Positions 26,111 through 36,085 of a stretch of DNA of 64,000 bases are shown in pieces. How positions within the stretch are numbered: the first letter of the stretch is position 1; each line of letters opens with the position of its first letter. This stretch comes from CAZDCD01 sp964503885. Its GTDB lineage: Bacteria > Bacteroidota > Bacteroidia > Bacteroidales > UBA10428. Below the pieces are notes generated by a model. That model was not told where the DNA came from, made no database searches, and worked only from the letters and a program-made list of their open reading frames with translations. The position numbers were made by a program, and so were the translations under genes. The stretch is taken from contig CAZDCD010000004.1 of assembly GCA_964503885.1 (NCBI GenBank), forward strand, positions 124,001 through 188,000, given 5' to 3'.

Positions 26111-29100
26111 TTACCTGATCCTATTTTTTTTGGATTTTTCCTGGCCGCTATTCTTAACTTTTAACTCTTCATTTTCAGCTTTGAGTGTTTCGATCTCCTC
26201 CTGCATGATCACTTCGCGGGTGGCAAATTCTTCAGCCTGTTTTATCAGTTCTTCTTCCCTTCTTGATGCATCTTCCTGAGCCGATATCATCTCTTCCAGG
26301 TTCTGCCGAAGCTCTTCTTCCTGTTCGGCCAGCTCCTCAGCCTGGATTCTTGATTGTTCCACAAGACGCATCATGCTTTCCGACGATTTTTCATTGGCTA
26401 TCATAGAGGCAAGGCTTTCCGACATCTTCTGAACAAAGGAAATCCTGTAGCCCTTTAATTTCTTGAAAGAGGCGAGTTCAATAACACCAACCTGAATATC
26501 GTCAATTTTAATGGGTATCAGCGCAAGGTGTCTTGGATAATCTTCTCCCAGACCCGATTTTACTCTGGAGTAGGTTCGTTCAAGATTGTCTACTTCGGTT
26601 ACTTTGCCTTCGTGAAAACATGTGCCGACATACCCCTCACCCACCATAAACCGGTTATCCAGTCTCTCCGCCGGATAGGCATAGTTAGCGGTAAGGTCAA
26701 GATATTTCTCCTCTTCAAGCTCATCGTTCAGGATATATATGCCTCCCTGTTCAGCTTCGACATAACTTACGAGGTTGCTGATGATTTTCTGAAGCAGTAC
26801 CTGGGTATTTCCCCGGTTCTTGCTCATGATGTCGCTGAACTTGCTAAGTCCTTCGTTAAACCACATGATGTCCTGCTGATCTTTCTCGCGAAGACGGATC
26901 TCCTGCCGCTGAATGGTAATTTCTTCACGCTGTTTTTCAAGTGTGGAATGGACATCGTCAAGCTCTTTCTTACCGACCTCGATCTCTTTCTCCAGCCTTC
27001 TTTTCTGGCGTTTTTCGATATTGATGCGGTTATTGATGATGAGCACAACACCTACGACAATGATGAGCATGATCAGAAACCTGAACCATAGTGTAGCCCA
27101 GAACGGAGGTATTACCTTTATCTTTACCGAAAGGCCCTTATTATTCCAAAAATCGTCACTGTTTGAGGCAAGCACTCTCAGCTCAAACGTCCGGTATGGA
27201 AGCCTTGTATACGAAACATATCTCTGGGTACCCGCTTCGATCCAGTCCTTATCAAAACCCTCGAGTTTATACCGGTATTTGTTCTTTGACGGATTTGCAA
27301 AATGCAGTGCTGCAAATGTCAGGGTAAAATTATTTTGATTATGTCTGAAAACGATCTCTTTCGCTTCGGAAATATGCACTTTTATCGGCGAACCTTTGCC
27401 CGGGTATACGGCTTGGTTATTGACCTTCAGGCTGGTGAGCACAATTATCGGAGCTACAGTGTCAATCTTCACATTTTCAGGATAGAATGAATTGAATCCG
27501 TATTGTCCCCCAAAAAACATTTCACCGCTTGAACTTTTAAAATATGCCCCTCCGTTAAATTCATTGCTCTGCAATCCGTCTTCAATGGCAAACTGTTTTA
27601 CCGATTCATCTGATGGATTGTATTTCAGTACACCGTTGTTTGTACTCAACCATAGAAACCCCTTCTTATCCTCGAGTATTCCGTAAACTACAGCAGCATT
27701 CAGTTCCTTCACCTCTTCTAGCCTGTTGAACGTTCCTGTGCTCACATCAAGGCTGTTCATACCGTGTGCATAGGTACCTATCCACATCAAACCGGTGTGA
27801 TCTTCCACAACGGTTAATAATTCATTATTTACCAGGGAATTCTGATTCCCGGGGTCATGAACATAATGCCTGAATCCTTCGGTTGACGGATCATACAGGT
27901 TCAATCCGTTATCAGTGGCTATCCATATATTCTTCTTACCGTCACCATAAATATAGTAAGCCACCTCGTTGTTTAGGCTTTTCGGGTTATCCGGGTCTGG
28001 AAGATAATGCACGATTTCATTGGTTTCCAGATTCATTTTTGAAATGCCGTTGTCGGTGCCGATCCATAGAAAGCCATCATCATCAAAATACAGTGAATAT
28101 ACTGTATTGCTTGATATGGTATTGGAATTTAATGGATTATGATTAAAATGGATGTATTTAAAAGGTTTTCTGTTCTCATCCAACATGACTTTATTGAGAC
28201 CTTTGTCATCGGTACCAATCCACATGGTATTTTCCGGAAATTCCCGGATTATCCTGACTTTATTGCTGGAAAGGCTGTTTGGATCGGATTCATCGTGCCT
28301 GAAGTAATAGGATACTTTCCTGATCCGGTCAAGAACATGTACCCCGTCACTTTTTGAACCTATCCATAACACGCCGTACGCATCCTCGTATATGGAATGG
28401 ATATGACGGTATATCAGGTTATCGGATGTGTAAGGTACATAATCATACAGGGTGAATTTTTCTTTCCCTGCATTATACTTATCCAAACCATTCGCCCCTA
28501 CCCACATAATCCCCGAACGGTCTTCAAACAGTGATAATACATCGTTATTGCTCAGACTATACGGATTTTTATGGTCATAGCTCAAATTCTGAAATTTCGC
28601 CGATACTTTATTATAAATATCCAGGCCACCTCCATTGGTAGCTATCCAGATGTTTCCGTTTCTGTCTTCATCGATATCATTTACCGCAAAATCTACCATT
28701 CCGATGCCACTATCAATGGATTGTGTTATGCATTCAAACTGATCGTTGCCTTTATCGTAAAGATCCAGGCCGTTTACAGTGCCTATCCACAACGCCGATT
28801 CACTGTCCTTAAAGATCGATCTAATGTTATTTTCAGAGAGGCTGCTGGCTTCATCCGCGACATGGAAATATGAGGTAAAAGTACCTTTTCTGATATTCAG
28901 CAGGTTCAATCCGTTCTCTGTTCCTATCCACAATCCCGATTTGTTAAAAGCCATGCATGTGATATAGTCGTTACTGATTGAATTGCCGCTTAACGGATCA
29001 TTAAAGAATCCTTCAAACTTTTTCTCTGACGGATCGAATGTGTACAATCCGTCTACAGTCCCTACCCACAATCTCGTATCGTGTGTCATAATGATACAGG

Positions 29101-29506
29101 TAACAATTCCGCTCTGAATCCTTGATGAATCAGGCAGGCCATGCCGTACAAAAACATCCTGTTTTCTGTCGTACATGTCCATACCGCTGCCATTCGTTCC
29201 AATCCAGATGTTGCCCTGTGTGTCTTCATAAAGGCATCTGATCCTGTTGTTGCTGATACTGCTTATGTTTTCGGGTTCAGGTTTGTATACGGTAAATGTA
29301 TACCCGTCATATTTGTTCAACCCGTCTTCTGTACCTATCCACAGAAACCCTTGACGATCCTGCAGTATGCAGTTGGGTGAGCTTTGTGAAAGCCCGTCTT
29401 TAAGTGAAATGTTCTCAAACTTGATATTTCGCTGAAGCTGTGTGAATGCCCGATTGCAGGATAACCAAAATATAGTGTAAACCGTAAAACGTAAAAATAG
29501 CTTCAT
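26111..29506 (-). CDS. Membrane sensor: Reg_prop propeller, Y_Y_Y, GAF and coiled coil, no kinase
   Basis: 1131 residues. After a signal peptide there are about 14 propeller blades with the Reg_prop form (GLSQSSPNCILQDRQGFLWIGT, IRCLYEDTQGNIWIGT, SIYEDAYGVLWIGS), then a Y_Y_Y domain (NKYRYKLEGFDKDWIEAG, ELRVLASNSDDFWN; about 725-795), and one membrane helix (about 808-826). Inside the cell follow a coiled coil (830-880), a GAF domain (about 890-1038) and a long Glu/Gln-rich coiled coil to a basic tail. This is the sensor half of the hybrid two-component or HTCS family, which normally ends in histidine kinase or SpoIIE output. No such output is present, so signalling through a partner is inferred. 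It is divergent from the NUC1 homologue. Confidence 0.9.
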   Translation of the reverse strand: MKLFLRFTVYTIFWLSCNRAFTQLQRNIKFENISLKDGLSQSSPNCILQDRQGFLWIGTEDGLNKYDGYTFTVYKPEPENISSISNNRIRCLYEDTQGNIWIGTNGSGMDMYDRKQDVFVRHGLPDSSRIQSGIVTCIIMTHDTRLWVGTVDGLYTFDPSEKKFEGFFNDPLSGNSISNDYITCMAFNKSGLWIGTENGLNLLNIRKGTFTSYFHVADEASSLSENNIRSIFKDSESALWIGTVNGLDLYDKGNDQFECITQSIDSGIGMVDFAVNDIDEDRNGNIWIATNGGGLDIYNKVSAKFQNLSYDHKNPYSLSNNDVLSLFEDRSGIMWVGANGLDKYNAGKEKFTLYDYVPYTSDNLIYRHIHSIYEDAYGVLWIGSKSDGVHVLDRIRKVSYYFRHDESDPNSLSSNKVRIIREFPENTMWIGTDDKGLNKVMLDENRKPFKYIHFNHNPLNSNTISSNTVYSLYFDDDGFLWIGTDNGISKMNLETNEIVHYLPDPDNPKSLNNEVAYYIYGDGKKNIWIATDNGLNLYDPSTEGFRHYVHDPGNQNSLVNNELLTVVEDHTGLMWIGTYAHGMNSLDVSTGTFNRLEEVKELNAAVVYGILEDKKGFLWLSTNNGVLKYNPSDESVKQFAIEDGLQSNEFNGGAYFKSSSGEMFFGGQYGFNSFYPENVKIDTVAPIIVLTSLKVNNQAVYPGKGSPIKVHISEAKEIVFRHNQNNFTLTFAALHFANPSKNKYRYKLEGFDKDWIEAGTQRYVSYTRLPYRTFELRVLASNSDDFWNNKGLSVKIKVIPPFWATLWFRFLIMLIIVVGVVLIINNRINIEKRQKRRLEKEIEVGKKELDDVHSTLEKQREEITIQRQEIRLREKDQQDIMWFNEGLSKFSDIMSKNRGNTQVLLQKIISNLVSYVEAEQGGIYILNDELEEEKYLDLTANYAYPAERLDNRFMVGEGYVGTCFHEGKVTEVDNLERTYSRVKSGLGEDYPRHLALIPIKIDDIQVGVIELASFKKLKGYRISFVQKMSESLASMIANEKSSESMMRLVEQSRIQAEELAEQEEELRQNLEEMISAQEDASRREEELIKQAEEFATREVIMQEEIETLKAENEELKVKNSGQEKSKKNRIR

Positions 29507-29813
29507 AACCTGTCAATCGAATTGATTGGTGTTCGAATTAAACCAAAAAAATGATATTTGTCAAATTAAATCCTCATTTTTTATTCATCAAATTTTAACA
29601 TCAGATGAATACAGAGCATTTCCGATATGTTTAAATAAAACAACAGGATCATCTGGTTCATAAATATGATTGCTGGGTTTAGTTAAATTTACTTTCTTTA
29701 ATGCAATTTTCACTAAATTTAATTTATTTTTCTTTTATTTCGTAAATCTGTCCGGGTTTGGCCGGAAAATTAACATATTATGATTGTTTGAATTCATAGT
29801 AAAGACACCAGTC
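29507..29813. other. Divergent intergenic region with inverted repeat
   Basis: AT-rich region between the sensor and the nuclease homologue. ATTCATC at 29583-29589 and GATGAAT at 29604-29610 are perfect inverted arms with a 14-base spacer. No exact promoter box was found for either gene. Confidence 0.4.
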
Positions 29814-30584
29814 ATGAAAAGGAAAAAATTAATGGTTAACGCCATAGCCGCATTGTGTATGCTGATGCTGACAGGTATTCATGATGCTTTTGGCCAGTAT
29901 AGGGTTGAAATTCCCGCACCACAGCCGAGGGAGCAGGTGGTTCATCATGAAAATTACTCGCTTTCGTACATCAAAGCATATGAGCTGTCTTCATGGGTTG
30001 CCTATGAACTGACGGCACAAGAAGCCTCAGGCAATATTCCGTACAGGGAATCATTCAGCATTGACCCACTGGTTGCCTCAGGACCATCAACCCTGAAGGA
30101 TTATAAAAAGTCGGGTTATCTGATGGGGCAATTGGCACCGGTGGCAGATATGCAATTCTCAGAAACAGCCATAAAAGAATCGTTTTATTTATCAAATGTG
30201 GTTCCCCAGAAACCGGGGTTCAATAAATTTACATGGCTCAAGATGGGTGATGTGATAAGGGCATGGGCCAAAGAATGCGGATCATTGTATATCGTTACCG
30301 GTTCTGTCCTCAGTGATTCTCCGTTCCCTACCTTTGGCAAAAGCATGGTGAGTGTGCCTGCGCGTTTTTACAAGGTTGTTCTTGACCTGAATGGTCAGCG
30401 GGGAGTGGGCTTCCTGGTAAAGAACAGCATTACCGCCACCTCGCTGAAACCCTATGCCATGTCGATCGATAAAGTTGAAGAAATTACCGGAATTGATTTT
30501 TTTCCTTCCCTTCCCGATGATCTGGAAAACAGGATAGAATCAACATTTAATCCGGATGACTGGAATTTCACTATTCTTGAATAG
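29814..30584 (+). CDS. NUC1-family DNA/RNA endonuclease homologue lacking the catalytic His
   Basis: 256 residues from MKRKKLMVNA, the start of a signal peptide ending FGQ; upstream in-frame TTG at 29784 has a poor N-terminus. The fold is that of the NucA/EndoG family, with the segments YLSNVVPQKPGFNKFTW (Mg-ligand type Asn137 by this numbering), RAWAKECGSLYIVTGSV and PARFYKVVLD. In place of the DRGHxAP catalytic motif it reads YLMGQLAPVADM, so the Asp, Arg and the catalytic His (Gln106) are all changed. It is therefore probably not a nuclease of the usual mechanism. It may bind nucleic acid or protein outside the cytoplasm. PFK follows after 29 bases. Confidence 0.82.
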   Translation: MKRKKLMVNAIAALCMLMLTGIHDAFGQYRVEIPAPQPREQVVHHENYSLSYIKAYELSSWVAYELTAQEASGNIPYRESFSIDPLVASGPSTLKDYKKSGYLMGQLAPVADMQFSETAIKESFYLSNVVPQKPGFNKFTWLKMGDVIRAWAKECGSLYIVTGSVLSDSPFPTFGKSMVSVPARFYKVVLDLNGQRGVGFLVKNSITATSLKPYAMSIDKVEEITGIDFFPSLPDDLENRIESTFNPDDWNFTILE

Positions 30585-30613
30585 ATCTGTTTTTTCATGG
30601 TCAAAAAGCAATA

Positions 30614-31738
30614 ATGGCAAAGACAATCGGAGTACTCACGGCCGGTGGCGACAGTCCCGGACTGAATGCGGCAATCCGCGGAATCGGAAAAGCAGCACTT
30701 GGACAATATGGGATGCAGGTGATTGGCTTTAAAGATGGATTTAGGGGTCTTATGGAAAACCGGACCATTATGCTCGACAGACAGTCGCTTTCGGGCATTC
30801 TCACACGCGGGGGGACCCTATTGGGCACCAGCAGGGATAAACCGCACAGAATGCCCGTCGGCGGCAAGTTACTCGATATGACCGATGCCATTGTAGAAAA
30901 CTATACGAAACATCATCTCGACTGCCTTGTATGCATCGGGGGCGGTGGCACACAAAAGAACGCATATAAGCTGGTAAAAAAGGGACTGAATATCGTAACC
31001 CTTCCAAAAACAATCGACAATGATGTGGCATATACCGATGTGACTTTCGGTTTTGACACAGCGCTTAGCATTGCCACAGACGCAATCGACCGCCTGCACA
31101 GTACAGCACACAGCCACCACCGCATCATCCTTGTTGAGATCATGGGACACCGGGCAGGTTGGCTGGCACTGGGGGCGGGCATTGCTGGGGGTGCAGATGC
31201 AATACTTATACCTGAAATACCTTACGACATAGGTATAGTGGCCGATTCGATTACACGACGCAGCCAGATGGGATCGCCCTTCAGTATCGTGGCTGTGGCA
31301 GAAGGTGCAATGTCGAAAGAAGAACACAAGGAAACTGAATTGTTTGAACAGAAGATCCTTTCGGCAACCTCTACAGAAGATAAAGCAGCATATAAAAACG
31401 AATTGTCGGCCTTTCATACCCTGAAAGAAGGGAATACCATGCGCCTGGCGGCAATGCTCGAGGAGCTGACAGGACTCGAATCAAGGGTAACCATACTCGG
31501 ACACCTGCAACGGGGCGGCATACCATCAGCAGTAGACAGGATGCTTGCCACACGTCTTGGTACTGCCTGTGCCGAATATATCGAACAGGGAATTTACGGG
31601 ATAATGGTAGCTTCCAGGGGTGAAGATACCAAACCGGTGCCTCTTAAAAAGGTCGTCGGCATGAAAAAGACCGTACCTCCCGATCACAAATGGATCAAAA
31701 CTGCCCGGGCAGTGGGAACGTGCCTTGGTGATGCATAA
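30614..31738 (+). CDS. pfkA: 6-phosphofructokinase
   Basis: 374 residues. It phosphorylates fructose 6-phosphate in glycolysis. Motifs are IGVLTAGGDSPGLNAAIRG at the N-terminus, ILTRGGTLLGTSR, CIGGGGTQKNA, PKTIDNDV, GFDTA, EIMGHRAGWLA and ILGHLQRGG. Gly at the residue equivalent to E. coli 104 favours ATP, whereas Lys in PKTIDND (equivalent to 124) is common in PPi-dependent and mixed-group enzymes. The phosphoryl donor is therefore not certain; ATP is the better guess. It follows the NUC1 homologue by 29 bases. Confidence 0.93.
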   Translation: MAKTIGVLTAGGDSPGLNAAIRGIGKAALGQYGMQVIGFKDGFRGLMENRTIMLDRQSLSGILTRGGTLLGTSRDKPHRMPVGGKLLDMTDAIVENYTKHHLDCLVCIGGGGTQKNAYKLVKKGLNIVTLPKTIDNDVAYTDVTFGFDTALSIATDAIDRLHSTAHSHHRIILVEIMGHRAGWLALGAGIAGGADAILIPEIPYDIGIVADSITRRSQMGSPFSIVAVAEGAMSKEEHKETELFEQKILSATSTEDKAAYKNELSAFHTLKEGNTMRLAAMLEELTGLESRVTILGHLQRGGIPSAVDRMLATRLGTACAEYIEQGIYGIMVASRGEDTKPVPLKKVVGMKKTVPPDHKWIKTARAVGTCLGDA

Positions 31739-32064
31739 GGTCAACACAGGAATTGATCTTTGTATGCAATTGCTTTATGCCCTGATCTCCGCGATATCCT
31801 TTACCCCGCACCGGTAACATACCGGTAATGGTTTTTCTCTCCTGTAGTTGCGGAACCGCATTGCAGCAGGACCGTTCCAGAAATCAGCGATGCTTAATTC
31901 CCAGGCGTTGCCCATGCTGTAATCCGGAAAATCCTATTCCCAATGCGGTTTTCGTGTTCCATATTTGCAGCTAAAAACTCAGATATTCAAGTGCATATTC
32001 CAGTTGTCGATCTATCCTGTCAGAAATATCTTCCCCAGTCTCCTCTTCCCTACTTCCGCTACCC
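31739..32064. other. Convergent intergenic region
   Basis: Lies between the ends of PFK (plus) and the minus-strand gene ending at 32065. Two copies of ACCGGT at 31810-31815 and 31821-31826 can pair, with five T at 31832-31836, a weak terminator candidate. TGCGG and CCGCA nearby (about 31848-31860) can also pair. No coding frame is convincing. Confidence 0.35.
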
Positions 32065-32622
32065 TCACTCCCATTTGAAAGTGATCTCTGTGCAATCGCC
32101 GCCTGATGCAAGCGATTTGCCGATGGAATACCCCGGGTTTTTACAATTGGCAAGCTCAAGGGCTTTATTTACCCACCCTGCAATACGGTATTCGAGCGCA
32201 GTATCTATCTGATCAAACTTTATGATCTTCAACATGGCTTCGTTTGGACCTTTTTCAACAACTCCAATCTCGCTGGGATCATAGAAGGTGGAAAAAATTT
32301 TGGAGGCTCTTTTAATGAGGTATGATGGCGAAGCCACCAATAAAAATACCTTATAAAATCCTTTGAGGGCTATTTCAGCACTGTATCTTCCGATAGCATC
32401 GCCACCCTTTCTGGGATCATTGCCATAGAACATCTGGACAACCTTGTTTATGGGATTAAGATATCCCTCTTTTATCGGGTACCATTTTGTAGCATCGATG
32501 GTCCCGGAGAACAAACTTTTCGATTCGGCCGGCAACGAGTCGAGCCATCCATTGTATTTGCTCTGGTGTTTTGTTCTTACAAAGTCACGGGTTGTCGTGA
32601 GTGCGGTTCCTTTAACATTCAT
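32065..32622 (-). CDS. Conserved-looking protein of unknown function, operon partner of M16 peptidase
   Basis: 185 residues from MNVKGTALTTTRDFV; ten extra in-frame codons upstream are less likely. Segments such as YNGWLDSLPAESKSLF, WYPIKEGY, IGRYSAEIALKGFYKVFLLVASPSYLIKRASKIFSTFYD and ALELANCKNPGYSIGKSLASGGDCTEITFKW have the order seen in small sensor proteins of the HNOB/4VR or Myxococcus TIGR02265 type; this is a pattern impression only. There is no signal peptide, so it is cytoplasmic. It begins 45 bases after the M16 peptidase gene on the same strand and is probably translated from the same message. Confidence 0.6.
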   Translation of the reverse strand: MNVKGTALTTTRDFVRTKHQSKYNGWLDSLPAESKSLFSGTIDATKWYPIKEGYLNPINKVVQMFYGNDPRKGGDAIGRYSAEIALKGFYKVFLLVASPSYLIKRASKIFSTFYDPSEIGVVEKGPNEAMLKIIKFDQIDTALEYRIAGWVNKALELANCKNPGYSIGKSLASGGDCTEITFKWE

Positions 32623-32666
32623 GGTTGCAGATTTAGATTTAGGTATGATCACTAAAGGTGATTTTT

Positions 32667-35486
32667 CTATTTTGACTTTTCAGGATATAAAATTACTTTG
32701 AGGTTTTTATCCGGATTGATATAGGTGTCAGCGACCCTTTTCAGATCATCGGAGGTGATTCCTTCAATTACCGTTTGATAGTCGACCAGGAAATCCATTG
32801 ACTTTTTCGTCCGGTACGCATCGGCAAAACTGGATATCCAGTAAACATTCGTTTTCAGGTTCTTTTCAGTCTCCCTTCTCTGCAGTTCCTTATCGGTTTT
32901 AAGATCGCTGTCGCTGATCCCGGTGTCTCTGACCTTGCGTATTTCATTTATGGCTGCCTGAATCAGGCTGTCGGTATTATCCGGAGAACAAGGTATCATC
33001 AGTTGCAGATAAGCATTGCTGTATGGGATCTCATTCATACCGGCCGAAGCACGCACTGTATATACACCGCTCATCTGTTCCCTGAGGATTTCGGTGTACT
33101 TGCGCTGAAGGTGGTCCCCCAGCATCGATAGAAGGAATGCATCATGCTGGTTCCAGGGTTTTTCTGTTTCATAATAGATGAGTGCCAGACTTTTCGGATC
33201 GGTCCCTTTATACACGTCTACCTCATCCGGCATTTCCGGTGGCCTTATTCCGAGGTCTTTCCAGGTTTCATTTTCTCCGGTGGATGGCAGACCTGCCAGG
33301 TACAATTCAATCAAGTCCTTAATAGAATCGGGCGCAAAGGATCCAACCATGAAAAAAGTAAAATCCGATGCATTGGCGAACCGTTGGTTATAGATCCGGT
33401 AAACCGTATTAAAATCGATCCTTTCCCATTCTTCCTCAGAGGGTATCCCGCCTGCCCTGAGATTATTGTCGGCCTTTATGCGGTAATACCGGTCAAAGAA
33501 ATATTGCTGGGGATCGGCCAACATATTCTTATAGAGCGCCTTTTGTTTGGTTATATATGAGACAAAGGCAGCAGAATCTTTGCGGGGTTGTGTAAAATAC
33601 AGGTACATCAGTTGGAACATCACCTCGAGGTCCTTTGAGGCGGAATATCCGCTTAAACCTTCTGTATACATACCTATGCTTGCCGACACATTTACGCTTT
33701 TTCCGGCCAGAAGCTTCTGCAAGTCGGTCTTTGAATAATCGGCTAATCCGCTTTCATTTATGATTGCCGCTGCATTCTGGGCCGACATATAATCCTTATC
33801 GGGCACTAATGATTGTCCTCCGGGACCTTCTGCACGCATCAGTATTTCATCGTTCTTAAAATCAGTAGATTTCAGTACTACTCTTGCTCCGTTGGATAAT
33901 TTATATTCTACCGCACCGAATTTAGTGAGCTTCTTCGTAAAAAGTATCTTCCCCTTTTCCGGTTTTACCGGCATCAGGTCATTTCCGGCAATCTTATCAA
34001 CATAAGGTTCAAGGGTTGCGCTGTCGATGCTGCTTACCATGGATAAAAGCTCCTTATCTCCGGGTATAACCACACCGGCTTTGTCCGGTGCCTGAACCAC
34101 AATCACACGGTCATTTTCTTTCAGCAAAACACCGGAAAGCTGATTCACTTCTGCTAGCTGAACTCCCGGAAGCTGATCTTTTACAAAAGTATATTCGAAC
34201 TCAATGCCCGGTATAGGCTCCTTTTCAAGGAAATTTCGTGTATATTCTGCGGCATATACCGAAGATTCGGTTTTATCGCGCTCCCTGTATGCCTTTTCAT
34301 AATTATTCAGAAGAACTTTCTTATAGCGTTCAATTTCGGTATCGGTAAATCCGTATTGTTTTACCCGCTGATTTTCTGTAAGCAAGGCTTCAAATCCGGT
34401 TTTTATACCCGTCTCACTCACAAGAGCCCCGGAAATAAACGCGTTTTTATCCCTGGCCAGAAAACTGCCGTAATAACATCCGGCATTAATGAAAGGCGGA
34501 TCAGGTTTTTCCTTCAGCTCGTTCAGACGCTGATTGAGCATACCTGTGAAAAGCTGGTAAAGGGTACTGTTGCGGTAGTCACCATAGGTTTTGAACACCG
34601 GGGCATCGGTTTTGTAGTACAGCGATACCGTAGTCAACGGAGCTTCCTTATCGCTTGCTGTTGTTACCAGGGTTTGCTGATAAGAAGGAATTTCATAAAC
34701 GGTTCTTTTGCGTTCATGTCTGGGATTTTTAAGGTTGCTGAATCGCTCCCTTATTTTTGCTTCCACGGTATCGACATCGATATCCCCCACCACAATAAAA
34801 GCCATCAGATCCGGCCTGTACCAGTCGTGATAGAAACGTTTTATAGCTGAATAGGGAGCATTCTCAATAATCTCTTTTTTGCCGATAGGCAGCCGTTCGG
34901 CATACCGGGAACCCTTCAGAAGCACAGGCAGGTTTTTGTCCAGCATGCGCTGGTAAGCGCCCTGCCCTAACCTCCATTCTTCAACGATCACGCCGCGCTC
35001 TTTGTCTATTTCACTGCTGTCAAAAGACACATTATGCGCCCAGTCTTCCATCACCTGGAAACCTGTTTTGACGATATTTGCTGAATCAGTCGGCAGGGTG
35101 AGCATATAAATCGTTTCATCGAAACTTGTATATGCATTAATTTCCGGGCCAAACTGAATGCCAAGGGATTCGAGGTATTCTATAAGTTTATTTTTTTCGA
35201 AATTTTTTGTGCCGTTAAAACACATGTGTTCCACAAAATGAGCCAGGCCCTGCTGATCGTCATCTTCAAGCACCGATCCGGCATTGACCACAAGCCGCAT
35301 CTCAACGCGGTTTTCAGGCCGGTTATTCTTTCGGATATAGTAGGTAAAGCCATTCTTAAGCTTTCCGATCTTAACCTGCTTGTCAACAGGTAATGGTGTA
35401 TCCTGATTCTGTTGGGATGACACCTGCATGCTAAAGAGGAACAAGGCCAATAAAAGGGAGACGGGTAGGTTAACAATTTTCTTCAT
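32667..35486 (-). CDS. M16 family zinc metallopeptidase (two-domain, exported)
   Basis: 939 residues. After a signal peptide (1-25) the first M16 half carries the inverted zinc motif HFVEH (His83, Glu86, His87) with the downstream ERGVIVEEW glutamates. The second half (from about 510, YKLSNGARVVLKSTDFKNDEIL) lacks the motif, as is usual for the inactive half of M16 clamshell enzymes. Length and layout fit the PqqL-like group common in Bacteroidota. It is expected to degrade peptides in the periplasm or at the outer membrane. The small gene at 32065-32622 follows on the same strand. Confidence 0.93.
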   Translation of the reverse strand: MKKIVNLPVSLLLALFLFSMQVSSQQNQDTPLPVDKQVKIGKLKNGFTYYIRKNNRPENRVEMRLVVNAGSVLEDDDQQGLAHFVEHMCFNGTKNFEKNKLIEYLESLGIQFGPEINAYTSFDETIYMLTLPTDSANIVKTGFQVMEDWAHNVSFDSSEIDKERGVIVEEWRLGQGAYQRMLDKNLPVLLKGSRYAERLPIGKKEIIENAPYSAIKRFYHDWYRPDLMAFIVVGDIDVDTVEAKIRERFSNLKNPRHERKRTVYEIPSYQQTLVTTASDKEAPLTTVSLYYKTDAPVFKTYGDYRNSTLYQLFTGMLNQRLNELKEKPDPPFINAGCYYGSFLARDKNAFISGALVSETGIKTGFEALLTENQRVKQYGFTDTEIERYKKVLLNNYEKAYRERDKTESSVYAAEYTRNFLEKEPIPGIEFEYTFVKDQLPGVQLAEVNQLSGVLLKENDRVIVVQAPDKAGVVIPGDKELLSMVSSIDSATLEPYVDKIAGNDLMPVKPEKGKILFTKKLTKFGAVEYKLSNGARVVLKSTDFKNDEILMRAEGPGGQSLVPDKDYMSAQNAAAIINESGLADYSKTDLQKLLAGKSVNVSASIGMYTEGLSGYSASKDLEVMFQLMYLYFTQPRKDSAAFVSYITKQKALYKNMLADPQQYFFDRYYRIKADNNLRAGGIPSEEEWERIDFNTVYRIYNQRFANASDFTFFMVGSFAPDSIKDLIELYLAGLPSTGENETWKDLGIRPPEMPDEVDVYKGTDPKSLALIYYETEKPWNQHDAFLLSMLGDHLQRKYTEILREQMSGVYTVRASAGMNEIPYSNAYLQLMIPCSPDNTDSLIQAAINEIRKVRDTGISDSDLKTDKELQRRETEKNLKTNVYWISSFADAYRTKKSMDFLVDYQTVIEGITSDDLKRVADTYINPDKNLKVILYPEKSK

Positions 35487-35610
35487 GGATGTTTTATCAG
35501 TTAAATAAAAAAAAAGATATATGGTTTTTCAAAAATTTACAACTTTTTTTTTGTCACTTTGTTAAATTTTTACGTCATAATACAAAACTACACTAAAAAA
35601 TAGTATTGCC

Positions 35611-35952
35611 GTGCGGTATAGTTTTATTTTGTTCATCCTTTTCCTTTTTCAGGATATTCCGCAGGTAAAGGGAATGGTACCCGATCCTGCCGATACGGAC
35701 AATGCTTCCTGTATCACTACCGAACAGTCTATTCCTGTAAAGAACCTGTTCCTGATCTATCTTGAATCAAAACCCTTTGCAGATACAGAAAAGAAACGCA
35801 AGATCATCTTTCAGTGGACGTTTAGGGATAAGGCAGACCCTTTGAACCATAAAAACCTTCTGCTGCAAACTTTCTTTATCCTTTTACCTAAACCTGCCGA
35901 ATGCCAATTCTCAGGAAATCTGGTTATTCTTAATCGTGAAATGAGGATATAG
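35611..35952 (+). CDS. Possible small exported protein
   Basis: 113 residues from a GTG start: RYSFILFILFLFQDIPQVKG resembles a signal peptide, then a mixed charged region with LLQTFFILLPK and PAECQFSGNL. No family recognised. It is placed divergently from the M16 gene and upstream of a 43-codon membrane protein gene. Absence of ATG and of a ribosome binding site keeps the confidence low. Confidence 0.35.
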   Translation: MRYSFILFILFLFQDIPQVKGMVPDPADTDNASCITTEQSIPVKNLFLIYLESKPFADTEKKRKIIFQWTFRDKADPLNHKNLLLQTFFILLPKPAECQFSGNLVILNREMRI

Positions 35953-36085
35953 GCAATCACAGGCTCCAAAATTAATCGTTTGTTTTTTCGTCATACAGGT
36001 TATCCCACAAAGCCGGGATATTATACTTAACCAATTCCATGACGAATATTTTCAATACTATTTCACGAGATAACAACATAAGGAA

